This document shows, in pieces, positions 46,484 through 55,170 of a DNA stretch of 64,000 nt. This stretch comes from Pseudomonadota bacterium (GTDB taxonomy: Bacteria; Pseudomonadota; Alphaproteobacteria; Rhizobiales; Phreatobacteraceae), in contig JAIUOO010000002.1 in the NCBI GenBank assembly GCA_020161695.1, positions 248,001 to 312,000 of the forward strand. Reading direction: 5' to 3'. How positions within the stretch are numbered: position 1 is the first letter of the stretch; each line of letters starts with the position of its first letter. The notes under the pieces are model-generated. The model was not told the DNA's origin. It worked only from the letters and a program-made list of their open reading frames with translations, and ran no database searches. Position numbers and translations under genes: made by a program.

Positions 46484-47962
46484 TTAGCCGAACGCCCTCG
46501 CGGCCTCGGCTACTCCCTTTGCCGCGGTCTCGATCGACGAGGTCGCGTACGCAATCGAATTCATGCTGCCGGAGATAGCCGACACGGCCTCGGCGGCCGC
46601 GCGCATGTTGCTCGACATCTCGTTGGTCACCGCGCTCTGTTCCTCGACGGCCGAAGCGATGGCGGCGGAAATGTCGCTGATCGAGGCGATGGTTCCGGCA
46701 ATGCTACCGATCGCCTGAACCGCCTCGTGGGTCGAGCCCTGGACCGAGCCGATCTGCGCACCGATCTCCTCGGTCGCCTTGGCGGTCTGGTTCGCGAGGG
46801 CCTTCACCTCGGAAGCGACCACGGCAAAACCTCGGCCGGCGTCGCCAGCCCGCGCCGCCTCGATGGTTGCATTAAGCGCCAGAAGATTGGTCTGGGACGC
46901 GATGGTGTTGATGAGCTGCACGACGTCGCCGATACGCTGCGCCGCGGTCGAGAGGCCGGAGACGATCTCGTTGGTGCGCGCGGCCTCGTCGACGGCCCGG
47001 GCGGAGATATCGCGCGCCTGCGACACCTGCCGGCTGATCTCGCCCACCGAGGCGGTCAGTTCCTCCGCACCGGCGGCCATGGCCTGAACGTTGCCCGACG
47101 TCTGGGTCGAGGCGGCGGCAGCCTCGGTCGCCTCCTGCGTGGCGCTGGTCACGGCTTCGGCGATGCTGCCGAGGCCACCGGCAATGTCGCGCTGGACGCC
47201 GGCACGGCGTTGCTGGTCAGCGATCTGCGCGGTGATGTCGGTCGCGAACTTGACGACCTTGAAGGGACGCCCGGCCTTGTCGAAGATCGGATTGTAGCTC
47301 GCCTGAATCCACACCTCGCGGCCGCCCTTGCCGATGCGGCGGTACTGCGCGGCCTGAAACTCTCCGCGCTCGAGGCTTTCCCAGAACGCCGCATAGGCTG
47401 GCTTCGCGCGCTCGGCGGGATCGACGAACATGCCGTGATGCTGGCCGACGATCTCGTCCAGCCGGTAGCCGAGCGTCGCCAGGAAATTCTCGTTGGCGTC
47501 GAGAACGATTCCCTTGAGGTCGAATGAGATCACGGCCTGCGCCTTGCGGATGGCCGCAACCTGGCCGCTCTCGTCGGCGCTGCGCAGCGCCTCCGACGTC
47601 ACATCGGTCGCGATCTTCACGATCCTCACGATGTTGCCGCGACGGTCGAGCACCGGATTGTAGCTGGCCCGGATCCAGATCTCGCGGCCGTTCTTGCCGA
47701 TCCGGCGGTATTCCGCGCTCTGGAATTTCCCGGCTCTCAGTTCATCCCAGAACTGCCGATATTCAGAACCGCCCGCCACGTCGGGAGGGACGAACATGAC
47801 ATGTTTCTGACCGCGTATCTCGTCGAGCGAGTAACCGACCGCCCGGAGGAAGTTGTCATTGGCCGTCAGGATCGTGCTGTCCGGGGAGAACTCGATGATG
47901 GCCTGAGACTTGTGGAAGGCCGCCAGGGTGGCATCGCTGTTGGATCGGTGCAGCAGAATCAT
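46484..47962 (-). CDS. Soluble methyl-accepting chemotaxis protein with two PAS domains
   Basis: A 492-residue cytoplasmic chemoreceptor without membrane helices. PAS1 spans about residues 10-120 and PAS2 about 130-245; the two are clearly duplicated ([19 protein letters not shown] in one, [19 protein letters not shown] in the other). The C-terminal signalling hairpin contains the invariant tip [20 protein letters not shown] followed by [20 protein letters not shown]. It lacks a C-terminal CheR-binding pentapeptide. The domain plan resembles Aer/BdlA-like redox or energy sensors, where PAS may hold a flavin or heme. No other che genes are in the window. GAAGGG precedes the ATG. Confidence 0.92.
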   Translation of the reverse strand: MILLHRSNSDATLAAFHKSQAIIEFSPDSTILTANDNFLRAVGYSLDEIRGQKHVMFVPPDVAGGSEYRQFWDELRAGKFQSAEYRRIGKNGREIWIRASYNPVLDRRGNIVRIVKIATDVTSEALRSADESGQVAAIRKAQAVISFDLKGIVLDANENFLATLGYRLDEIVGQHHGMFVDPAERAKPAYAAFWESLERGEFQAAQYRRIGKGGREVWIQASYNPIFDKAGRPFKVVKFATDITAQIADQQRRAGVQRDIAGGLGSIAEAVTSATQEATEAAAASTQTSGNVQAMAAGAEELTASVGEISRQVSQARDISARAVDEAARTNEIVSGLSTAAQRIGDVVQLINTIASQTNLLALNATIEAARAGDAGRGFAVVASEVKALANQTAKATEEIGAQIGSVQGSTHEAVQAIGSIAGTIASISDISAAIASAVEEQSAVTNEMSSNMRAAAEAVSAISGSMNSIAYATSSIETAAKGVAEAARAFG

Positions 47963-47983
47963 GGGGATTACCCTTCAAATGTA

Positions 47984-47995
47984 TTCTCTAGAGAA
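47984..47995. promoter_or_regulatory. Perfect 12-base palindrome upstream of the chemoreceptor
   Basis: TTCTCTAGAGAA, centred about 28 bases before the ATG of the minus-strand chemoreceptor gene, in the 5' untranslated region. May be a regulator site or a small mRNA hairpin near the ribosome-binding site. Confidence 0.35.
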
Positions 47996-48008
47996 CAGAT
48001 TTTACCTT

Positions 48009-48108
48009 GGGTAATTGCAGCTAAATTTTGGTTAATTTATCCGTTTCTCGGTCGAATCCGTTACGGAATACCGTTTCTGTGGTAATTTAATACTATAATG
48101 TGGTAATT
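48009..48108. repeat. Repeated GGTAATT elements in an AT-rich intergenic region
   Basis: The 148-base gap before the chemoreceptor is AT-rich (23 of 60 G+C in 48001-48060). It holds GTGGTAATT at 48079-48087 and again at 48100-48108, exactly 21 bases apart, and related GGGTAATT at 48009-48016 and GGTTAATT at 48030-48037, whose TAATT cores are also 21 bases apart. Two-turn spacing suggests a protein binding one DNA face, or an activator array for the chemoreceptor promoter. Confidence 0.45.
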
Positions 48109-48110
48109 CA

Positions 48111-49262
48111 CTACTGTCGCAGAGCCTCCCTGGAAATGATGAGGCGCTGCACCTCGCTCGTGCCCTCGTAGATTCGGGTGATGCGCGCGTCGCGCACGTG
48201 GCGCTCGACCGGGAAGTCCGCGCAGTAGCCGGCACCACCGTGCAGTTGCAGTGCCGTATCGGTGGCCCGCCCTGCTGCTTCGGACGCGAAGAGCTTCGCC
48301 ATGGAGGCCTCCCGACCGAAGGGCTCGCCACGGTCCTTCTTCGCGGCAGCCGACAGGATGAGCAGGCGCGCCGCCTCCAGCTCCGTCTCGCGGTCGGCGA
48401 TCATCCACTGGATGCCCTGGAAGTCGGAGATCGCCTGGCCGAACTGGCGGCGCTCCTTCACATAGGCTTTCGCCGCATCCATGGCCGCCCGGGCAATGCC
48501 GAGGGAGAGCGCGGCGATGCCAATGCGCCCGCCGGCGAGTTCCCCGACCGCAATGCGGAAGCCGTCGTCGAGCCGGCCCATCAGCGCCGAGGCCGGCACA
48601 CGGCAGCCGTCGAAATGAACGATGTTGGTGGCCGAGCCATGCTGCCCCAGCTTCTTCTCGGCCTTGCCGATGACGAGGCCGGGCGCTCCCGCCTCGACGA
48701 GGAAGCAGGAAATGCCCTTGCCCTTCGGCGCATCGGGATTGGTCACCGCCCAGACCACGAAGAGCCCGGCATATTCGGCGGACGTGATGTAGACCTTCTC
48801 GCCGTCGAGCACGAAGCCGTCGCCATCGCGGCGGGCGCGGGTCTTCATGCCGCCGGGGTCGGAGCCGGCGCCGGATTCGGTCAGGCAGAAACCGGCGGCG
48901 GGAAAGGTGCCATCGGCGATCTTCGGCAGGTAGGCCCGGCGCTGCTCTTCCGACCCGACCTGCTGGATCACCTCGGCCACCATATTGGTGACGGAAGCGG
49001 TGACGCCGTGCGAGGCGCAGGCATAGCCGAGCTCCTCGATCGTCAGGGCGAAGGCCACGGTGCCGGCCTCCGTGCCGCCGAACTCGGAGCGGACATTCAC
49101 GGCCATGAAGCCGGCCTCGGCGAGCGCCTTCAGGTTCGCGAGGAATTCGGCCCTGCCCTCGCCGCGATCGAGAACCGGCGCGAGCGGCGCTACGATCTCG
49201 GCGGCCATCTTCCGCGCGGTGTCGCGGATGAGGATTTCCTCTTCGGTGAGTTCGAACAGCAT
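48111..49262 (-). CDS. Acyl-CoA dehydrogenase (short/medium-chain type)
   Basis: A 383-residue acyl-CoA dehydrogenase. It shows GFCLTESGAGSDPGGMKTRA in the FAD region, LDGEKVYITSAEYAGLFVVW, and the C-terminal LHGGAGYCADFPVERHVRDA leading to TRIYEGTSEVQRLIISREAL, so the base Glu is present as in short/medium-chain enzymes. GGGAGG lies seven bases before the ATG. Third gene of the minus-strand group acd-hydratase-acd; its substrate is unknown. Confidence 0.9.
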   Translation of the reverse strand: MLFELTEEEILIRDTARKMAAEIVAPLAPVLDRGEGRAEFLANLKALAEAGFMAVNVRSEFGGTEAGTVAFALTIEELGYACASHGVTASVTNMVAEVIQQVGSEEQRRAYLPKIADGTFPAAGFCLTESGAGSDPGGMKTRARRDGDGFVLDGEKVYITSAEYAGLFVVWAVTNPDAPKGKGISCFLVEAGAPGLVIGKAEKKLGQHGSATNIVHFDGCRVPASALMGRLDDGFRIAVGELAGGRIGIAALSLGIARAAMDAAKAYVKERRQFGQAISDFQGIQWMIADRETELEAARLLILSAAAKKDRGEPFGREASMAKLFASEAAGRATDTALQLHGGAGYCADFPVERHVRDARITRIYEGTSEVQRLIISREALRQ

Positions 49263-49344
49263 GACGGGCCTCCCGGATCGCCTCCGGGTTTAGGAGACGA
49301 TCGGGAGCCCGGCAATTCGGCCGTGCGGCGGGAGGCGGTGGCCG

Positions 49345-50202
49345 TCAGGCGACCAGGGCGCGACCGTTGTTGAGTACGAGGACGTCGCGCTCGACCACGC
49401 GGCAGCGATAGGACACCGTCGCGCCGTCCTGCCAGATTTCCGTGCGGATCGTCTCGCCGGGGAAAACCGGCGCGGAGAAGCGCACGTCGATCTCTTTCAG
49501 CCGCGCCGGGTCGTTACCGCAGCAGGCTTTCAGGATGGCGCGGCCGGCGACGCCGAAGGAGCAGAGCCCGTGCAGGATCGGCTGCGGGAAGCCGACGGCC
49601 TGCGCCACCGCCGGGTCGGCATGGAGCGGATTGTAGTCGCCGGAAAGGCGGTAGATCAGCGCCGCGCGCGGCAGGGTCGGGATGTCGACCACGGTATCGG
49701 GCGCGCGCTCGGGGATTGCATGCGGCTCGGGCGCCGGTCCGGACGGCCCGCCAAACCCGCCCTCGCCGCGGATGAAGGCGGTCATGGTCAGCGTCGCGAG
49801 ATGCTGGCCGCTCGCCTTGTCGAACACGTCACGGTCCGAATAGATCAGCGCGCCCTTGCCCGGCCCCTTGTCGATGATCTCGGTGACGCGCGAACGGCCG
49901 ATCACCGTGCCGGAAGCCGGCAGCGGTGCGTGGATCTTCACGCCCTGCTCGCCGTGCAGCACCATGCGCCAGTCGACGCCGGTCTTCGGGTCCTTCAGCC
50001 AGAAGCCGGGATAGCCGAGCACCACCGCCATGGTCGGCAAGGCCTTCAGGCCATCCTCGTAGACGAAACGCAGTTCGTCCCTGTCCATCGGGTCGGCGCC
50101 GCAGCCGACGCCGAGCGCATAGAGGATCGTGTCGCGCGTCTCGTAGCGATGCTCGAGATCGGGGAAGTGCCAGTTCTTCAGCTTGTCGTAGTCGATGGCC
50201 AT
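49345..50202 (-). CDS. Two-hotdog MaoC/MFE-2-type enoyl-CoA hydratase
   Basis: A 285-residue double-hotdog protein like the hydratase-2 part of MFE-2. The N-terminal hotdog starts WHFPDLEHRYETRDTILYA; the C-terminal one holds the catalytic motif RLSGDYNPLHADPAVAQAVG, then FPQPILHGLCSFGVAGRA, with the Asp-x-Asn-Pro-x-His pattern in DYNPLH. It would hydrate 2-enoyl-CoA of larger or branched acyl groups to the (R)-3-hydroxyacyl-CoA. GAGGAAA precedes the ATG. It sits between two acyl-CoA dehydrogenase genes and opposite an MFE-type SDR gene that could carry out the next step. Confidence 0.9.
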   Translation of the reverse strand: MAIDYDKLKNWHFPDLEHRYETRDTILYALGVGCGADPMDRDELRFVYEDGLKALPTMAVVLGYPGFWLKDPKTGVDWRMVLHGEQGVKIHAPLPASGTVIGRSRVTEIIDKGPGKGALIYSDRDVFDKASGQHLATLTMTAFIRGEGGFGGPSGPAPEPHAIPERAPDTVVDIPTLPRAALIYRLSGDYNPLHADPAVAQAVGFPQPILHGLCSFGVAGRAILKACCGNDPARLKEIDVRFSAPVFPGETIRTEIWQDGATVSYRCRVVERDVLVLNNGRALVA

Positions 50203-50231
50203 GGGGTTTCCTCAGCGCCGTCGCCTGCCGC

Positions 50232-51371
50232 TCACAATGAGCGCGCGACGATCTCCTTCATGATCTCGGTGGTGCCGGCATAGATGCGCTGGATGCGGCT
50301 GTCGGCATAGGCGCGGGCGATGGGATATTCCCACATGAAGCCATAGCCGCCGTGAAGCTGCAGGCAGGTGTCGACGACCCGGCCCTGCAGTTCCGTCAGC
50401 CACCACTTGGCCATGGCGGCGGTCGGGATATCGAGTTCGCCGCGCAGGAACTTCGAGACGCAATCGTCGAGGAAGACGCGCGCCACAGTCACCTCGGTCT
50501 TCACCTCGGCAAGCTTGAAGCGGGTATTCTGGAACTCCGCGACGGCCTTGCCGAAGGCCTTGCGCTCGCGCGTGTAGTCGATGGTCCAGCGCAAGGCCGC
50601 TTCCATCACCGCAACCGCGCTGATGGCGACGAGCAGGCGCTCGCGCGGCAGTTCGTTCATGAGGTAGGCGAAGCCGCGCCCCTCCTCGCCGATCATGTTC
50701 GTTGCCGGCACGCGGACATTGTCGAAGAACAGCTCGGACGTGTCCTGCGCCTTGAGGCCGATCTTCTCGAGGTTGCGCCCGCGCGAGAAGCCTTCCCGGT
50801 CCGCCTCGACGATGATCAGACTGACACCCTTGGCACCGGCCTTCGGGTCGGTCTTCACCGCGACGATGATGAAGTCGGCCAGCTGGCCGTTGGTGATGAA
50901 GGTCTTCTGGCCGTTCACAACGTAGTGGTTGCCGTCCCGGATCGCCGTCGTCTTGATGCCCTGCAGGTCGGAACCCGCCGCCGGCTCCGTCATGGCGATC
51001 GCGCCGATAGCTTCGCCTGAAGCCATTTTGGGCAGCCAGTGCCGCTTCATGTCTTCCGAGGCGTTGTTGAGGATGTAGGGCGCGACGATGTCCGAGTGCA
51101 GCCGGAAGCCGGGGCCTGTGAAGACGTGGCCCATCATCTCTTCGATCATGATGGCGCTGGTCAGGAAGTCGGCGCCGCCGCCGCCATATTCCTCGGGAAT
51201 GTTGGTCAGCAGCATGCCCGCCGCGCCGGCCTTCCGCCATGCCTCGCGGTCGACCACGCCCTCCTTCTCCCAGCGCGCGTGATGCGGCGCGATCTCGTCC
51301 GCGACGAAGCGCCGGCAGGCCTCGCGGAAGAGGTGGTGTTCCTCCTTGTAGTAGGCGGCGGTGGCGGTCAT
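50232..51371 (-). CDS. Acyl-CoA dehydrogenase (long-chain/isovaleryl type)
   Basis: A 379-residue acyl-CoA dehydrogenase. It has AIAMTEPAAGSDLQGIKTTA, VVNGQKTFITNGQLADFIIV and the C-terminal LHGGYGFMWEYPIARAYADS then QRIYAGTTEIMKEIVAR. The YAGTTE in place of YEGT is the form seen in long-chain and isovaleryl-type enzymes, where the base Glu is on another helix. First gene of its minus-strand group; GAGGA precedes the ATG. Divergent from the SDR gene at 51549. Confidence 0.9.
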   Translation of the reverse strand: MTATAAYYKEEHHLFREACRRFVADEIAPHHARWEKEGVVDREAWRKAGAAGMLLTNIPEEYGGGGADFLTSAIMIEEMMGHVFTGPGFRLHSDIVAPYILNNASEDMKRHWLPKMASGEAIGAIAMTEPAAGSDLQGIKTTAIRDGNHYVVNGQKTFITNGQLADFIIVAVKTDPKAGAKGVSLIIVEADREGFSRGRNLEKIGLKAQDTSELFFDNVRVPATNMIGEEGRGFAYLMNELPRERLLVAISAVAVMEAALRWTIDYTRERKAFGKAVAEFQNTRFKLAEVKTEVTVARVFLDDCVSKFLRGELDIPTAAMAKWWLTELQGRVVDTCLQLHGGYGFMWEYPIARAYADSRIQRIYAGTTEIMKEIVARSL

Positions 51372-51432
51372 GGGCGTCCTCGTTCCTCGTTGCGGTCTTC
51401 GGCGGCCGCGCTGCCCTCCATCTTATGGCAGG

Positions 51433-51451
51433 CGTTTCGATGAATGAAACG
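51433..51451. promoter_or_regulatory. Inverted repeat in the second divergent acyl-CoA promoter region
   Basis: CGTTTC, 7 bases, GAAACG in the 177-base gap between the acd operon (minus) and the SDR-HMGS-thiolase operon (plus). Half-sites of the GTTTC/GAAAC type are used by some TetR-family fatty-acid regulators; no regulator gene is adjacent here. Confidence 0.35.
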
Positions 51452-51548
51452 GGATTTCGTTGGATTGACGAAGTCTGTATCCTCGCGCAGGTGATCCCGA
51501 AGACCGGCCATCCGTGCCGGCAGAAATTCCGACAGGTGGAAACGCGGC

Positions 51549-52469
51549 ATGGCACAGGGCGGAGCACTCGACGGCAAGGTCGTCATCGTTACGGGCGCAG
51601 GGCGCGGCATCGGCCGCGAGATCGCGCTTGTCGCGGCAGCCGAAGGGGCGAAGGTGGTCGTCAACGACCTCGGCGGCTCTGCCGACGGCGCAGGGTCGAG
51701 CGCGGCGCCCGCCGAGGAAGTGGTCGAGGAGATCAGGAAGCGCGGCGGTCAGGCTGTCGCGAACTTCGACAGCGTCGCCGAGCCGGCCTCGGCCAATGCC
51801 ATCGTCAAGACGGCGGTCGACGCCTTCGGTGGCCTCGACGGTGTCATCAACAATGCCGGCATCCTGCGCGATGCCATCTTCCACAAGATGAGCGTCGCGG
51901 ACTTCGAACTGGTCATCAAGGTGCACCTGATGGGCACCTTCTACGTCTCCCACGCCGCGGCGCGCATCTTCCGCGAGCAGAACAGCGGCGCCTTCGTCCA
52001 CTTCACCTCGACCTCCGGCCTGATCGGCAATTTCGGGCAGGCCAACTATGCCGCGGCGAAGCTCGGCATTGTCGGCCTGTCGAAGTCGATCGCGCTGGAC
52101 ATGGCGCGTTTCAACGTGCGCTCCAACTGCGTCTCGCCCTTCGCCTGGAGCCGCCTCATTGGCACCATCCCCACCGAAACGGAGGCGGAGAAGGCGCGCG
52201 TCGCCCGCATGCAGGCGATGGGGCCGGAGAAGATCGCGCCGCTCTCCGCCTTCCTCGTCTCGGAGAAGGCGAAGGACGTCTCAGGCCAGATCTTCGCGGT
52301 GCGCATGAACGAGATATTCCTGATGGGCCAGTCGCGGCCGATCCGCTCCATCCACCGCGATGGCGGCTGGACCTGCGAGAGCCTGGCCGCGCAGGGCATG
52401 CCGGCGCTGAAATCGTCGTTCTACCCGCTCGACCGTTCGGCCGATATCTTCAACTGGGATCCGGTCTGA
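51549..52469 (+). CDS. MFE-type SDR, probable 3-hydroxyacyl-CoA dehydrogenase
   Basis: A 306-residue SDR of the MFE-2 dehydrogenase type. It has VTGAGRGIGREIALVAAAEG, VVNDLGGSADG, NNAGILRDAIFHKM and the catalytic segment GLIGNFGQANYAAAKLGIVG, closely parallel to the SDR in the first island. The C-terminal extension of about 60 residues is also shared. It is the first gene of a plus-strand trio with the HMGS-like/DUF35 fusion and the thiolase, and likely oxidises the product of the divergent two-hotdog hydratase. Confidence 0.88.
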   Translation: MAQGGALDGKVVIVTGAGRGIGREIALVAAAEGAKVVVNDLGGSADGAGSSAAPAEEVVEEIRKRGGQAVANFDSVAEPASANAIVKTAVDAFGGLDGVINNAGILRDAIFHKMSVADFELVIKVHLMGTFYVSHAAARIFREQNSGAFVHFTSTSGLIGNFGQANYAAAKLGIVGLSKSIALDMARFNVRSNCVSPFAWSRLIGTIPTETEAEKARVARMQAMGPEKIAPLSAFLVSEKAKDVSGQIFAVRMNEIFLMGQSRPIRSIHRDGGWTCESLAAQGMPALKSSFYPLDRSADIFNWDPV

Positions 52470-52493
52470 GCCGTCGCCGAAGGAAACGATCAC

Positions 52494-53948
52494 ATGGCCT
52501 ACGGAATTCTCTCATTCGGCGCCTACATTCCGCGCCTGCGGCTGCAGCGAAAAGCCATCGCCGACGCCCACGGCTGGTTCAACGCCGCGCTCAAGGGTCA
52601 GGGCAAAGGCGAGCGCGCAATAGCCAACTGGGACGAGGACGCGGTGACCATGGCAGTGGAGGCCGGGCGCGACTGCCTGGTGGGCCAGGACGCCGCGAAG
52701 GTGGAGGCGGTCCAGATGGCCTCGACCACCTTTCCCTTCCTCGACCGTCTCAATTCCGGCGTCGTCGCGGAGGCACTGAACCTCGGACAGGACCTCGCCG
52801 CGAGCGATGCCGGGCAGACCCAGCGCGCCGCGACCTCGGCGCTGATCTCGGCGCTGCGCGGCGGCCCGGCGACGCTGCTGATGGCCGCCGAAAAGCGGCC
52901 GGTGAAGGCGGCGAGCCCGCTCGAGATGACGGCCGGCGACGGCGCGGCCGCCCTCCTCGTCGGCGAAGGCGATCCGGTGGCGAAGCTGATCGGCTCGGCG
53001 ACGCGCACGACGGATTTCGTCGATCACTACCGCACGCCGGAATCGGAATTCGACTACCAGTGGGAGGAGCGCTGGATCAGGGATGCCGGCTACATGCCGC
53101 TGGTGCCGCCGGTGGTGAAGGCCTGCCTCGCCAAGGCCGGCATCGATGCCGCCGACGTGACGCGCTTCTGCATGCCGGCCGTCCTCGCCAAGGTCGCGAA
53201 CTCCGTGGCCAAGGCCGCAGGCATTCCCGACGCAGCCGTAGCCGACAACCTCCACGCCGTCTGCGGTGAAACCGGCGCGGCCCATCCGCTGGTCATGCTG
53301 GTGGCGGCGCTGGAGGAGGCGAAACCGGGCGACCGGATCATGGTGGTCGGCTTCGGCCAGGGCGCCGATGCGCTGCTGTTCGAGGTGACCCCCGCCATCG
53401 CGAACCTGCCCGCCCGCCTCGGCGTGAAGGGCCACCTCGCCCGCCGCCGCGAGGAAGCGAACTACTCCAAGTTCCTCGCCTTCAACGACACGATCGAGCT
53501 GGAGCGGGGCATGCGCGCCGAGGCGGACAAGCAGACGCCGCTCTCGGCGCTCTGGCGCAACCGCCACACCGCCACCGGCTTCATCGGCGGCAAGTGCTCG
53601 AAATGCGGCACGCTGCAGTTCCCCAAGACGCGCATCTGCGTGAACCCGAATTGCACCGCCATCGACACGCAGGAGAACGAGCCCTTCTCGGCCAAGACGG
53701 GCAAGATCAACTCCTACACCGCCGACCGCCTGACCTATTCGCCCGATCCGCCGGCCTGCTACGGCATGATCCAGTTCGAGGAGGGCGGCCGCTGGATGAT
53801 GGACTTCACCGACGTTGACGAGAAGGATCTCGCCGTCGGCAGCCCCATGCGCATGATGTTCCGCGTCAAGGACGTCGACAGCCAGCGCGGCTTCCGCCGC
53901 TATTTCTGGAAGGCCGCACCGGCCGCTCATTCATCTGGGAGGGCCTGA
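52494..53948 (+). CDS. HMG-CoA-synthase-like protein fused to a DUF35 Zn-ribbon/OB domain
   Basis: A 484-residue fusion. Residues 1-300 have the thiolase fold of HMG-CoA synthase/KAS III proteins (GILSFGAYIPRLRLQRKAI at the start, GDRIMVVGFGQGADALLFEV near the end). Residues 365-470 are a DUF35 domain with a zinc ribbon Cys368, Cys371, Cys382, Cys387 and an OB fold. Where relatives have the active-site Cys, residues 104-117 read SDAGQTQRAATSAL, with Gln110 or Arg111 at that place and no Cys. In archaea separate thiolase, HMGS and DUF35 proteins form one complex; here two are fused and the thiolase is next door. GAAGGAA precedes the ATG. Confidence 0.82.
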   Translation: MAYGILSFGAYIPRLRLQRKAIADAHGWFNAALKGQGKGERAIANWDEDAVTMAVEAGRDCLVGQDAAKVEAVQMASTTFPFLDRLNSGVVAEALNLGQDLAASDAGQTQRAATSALISALRGGPATLLMAAEKRPVKAASPLEMTAGDGAAALLVGEGDPVAKLIGSATRTTDFVDHYRTPESEFDYQWEERWIRDAGYMPLVPPVVKACLAKAGIDAADVTRFCMPAVLAKVANSVAKAAGIPDAAVADNLHAVCGETGAAHPLVMLVAALEEAKPGDRIMVVGFGQGADALLFEVTPAIANLPARLGVKGHLARRREEANYSKFLAFNDTIELERGMRAEADKQTPLSALWRNRHTATGFIGGKCSKCGTLQFPKTRICVNPNCTAIDTQENEPFSAKTGKINSYTADRLTYSPDPPACYGMIQFEEGGRWMMDFTDVDEKDLAVGSPMRMMFRVKDVDSQRGFRRYFWKAAPAAHSSGRA

Positions 53949-53951
53949 GCC

Positions 53952-55157
53952 ATGGCCAAGGGCATTCGCGACAAGGTCGCCATTCTCGGCATGGGCTGCT
54001 CGAAGTTCGGCGAGCGGTGGGACATGAACGCCGAAGACCTGATGGTCGAGGCCTATACCGAAGCGCTCGGCGATGCCGGCATCGAGACCAAGCAGATCGA
54101 GGCCGCCTGGCTCGGCACCGCCATCGAGGAGCAGCATGTCGGCAAGTCCGCCGTGCCGCTCGCGGTCGCGCTGCGCCTCCCCTACATCCCGGTGACGCGC
54201 GTCGAGAACTATTGCGCCACCGGCACCGAGGCCTTCCGCGGCGCGGTCTATGCGGTGGCCTCGGGCGCGGCCGATATCGCCCTGGCGCTGGGCGTCGAGA
54301 AGCTCAAGGACACCGGCTATGGCGGCCTGCCGCAGCGTGGTCGCGGCACCGTCCCGAACATGACCTGGCCGAACGCTTCGGCCCCCGGCTATTTCGCCCA
54401 GCTCGCCGCCGCCTATCGCGCCAAGCACGGCTCGGCGCCGGAAGACCTGAAGCGCGCCATGGCCCATGTCTCGGTGAAGAGCCACGACAATGGCGGGCGC
54501 AACGCCAAGGCGCATCTGCGCAACAAGATCACCATCGACACCGTGCTGAACTCGCCGATGATCGCCGAGCCGCTTGGGCTCTACGACTGCTGCGGCGTGT
54601 CGGACGGCGCGGCCTGCGCCATCGTCACGACGCCGGAGATCGCCCGCAGCCTCGGCAAGAAGGACCTGATCACCGTCAAGGCTCTGCAGGTGGCCGTCTC
54701 CAACGGCACCGAGGCGCAGCACAATTCCTGGGATGGCAGCTATTTCGCCACCACCCGCATCGCCGCCACCCGCGCCTATCAGGAGGCGGGCGTCCAGAAG
54801 CCGCGCGACGAGATCAGCCTGATCGAAGTGCACGACTGCTTCTCGGTGACGGAACTCGTCACCATGGAAGACCTGCACATCTCCGCCGAGGGCCGGGCGA
54901 TCCACGACATCCTCGACGGCTTCTACGACGCCGACGGCACCATTCCCTGCCAGATCGACGGTGGCCTCAAGTGCTTCGGCCACCCGATCGGCGCCTCCGG
55001 CCTCCGGATGATCTACGAGATGTACCTGCAGATGCAGGGCCGGGCCGGCGACCGTCAGCGCAAGGACACGCCACGCCTCGGGCTGACGCACAATCTCGGC
55101 GGCTTCCCGCACCAGAACGTCTGCTCGATCTCGATCGTGGGGCGGTACGAGGGGTAG
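53952..55157 (+). CDS. SCP2-type thiolase
   Basis: A 401-residue thiolase of the SCP2/SCPx type. The nucleophile Cys88 is in NYCATGTEAF, the HDCFSVTEL motif is at 294-302 and the catalytic His344 is in CFGHPIGASGLR. SCP2-type thiolases without a canonical C-terminal Cys-Gly region can act as thiolases or, with a DUF35 partner, as retro-aldolases in steroid side-chain removal. It starts three bases after the HMGS/DUF35 stop, with GGGAGG upstream, so a physical complex of the two is likely. Confidence 0.88.
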   Translation: MAKGIRDKVAILGMGCSKFGERWDMNAEDLMVEAYTEALGDAGIETKQIEAAWLGTAIEEQHVGKSAVPLAVALRLPYIPVTRVENYCATGTEAFRGAVYAVASGAADIALALGVEKLKDTGYGGLPQRGRGTVPNMTWPNASAPGYFAQLAAAYRAKHGSAPEDLKRAMAHVSVKSHDNGGRNAKAHLRNKITIDTVLNSPMIAEPLGLYDCCGVSDGAACAIVTTPEIARSLGKKDLITVKALQVAVSNGTEAQHNSWDGSYFATTRIAATRAYQEAGVQKPRDEISLIEVHDCFSVTELVTMEDLHISAEGRAIHDILDGFYDADGTIPCQIDGGLKCFGHPIGASGLRMIYEMYLQMQGRAGDRQRKDTPRLGLTHNLGGFPHQNVCSISIVGRYEG

Positions 55158-55170
55158 TTGCCGCACTCCG

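Noticed and set aside
52494..52800. Cys61 of the HMGS-like protein as the catalytic cysteine
   Set aside because: It lies in an N-terminal helix (GRDCLVGQ), about 50 residues before the position where the family's nucleophile occurs.
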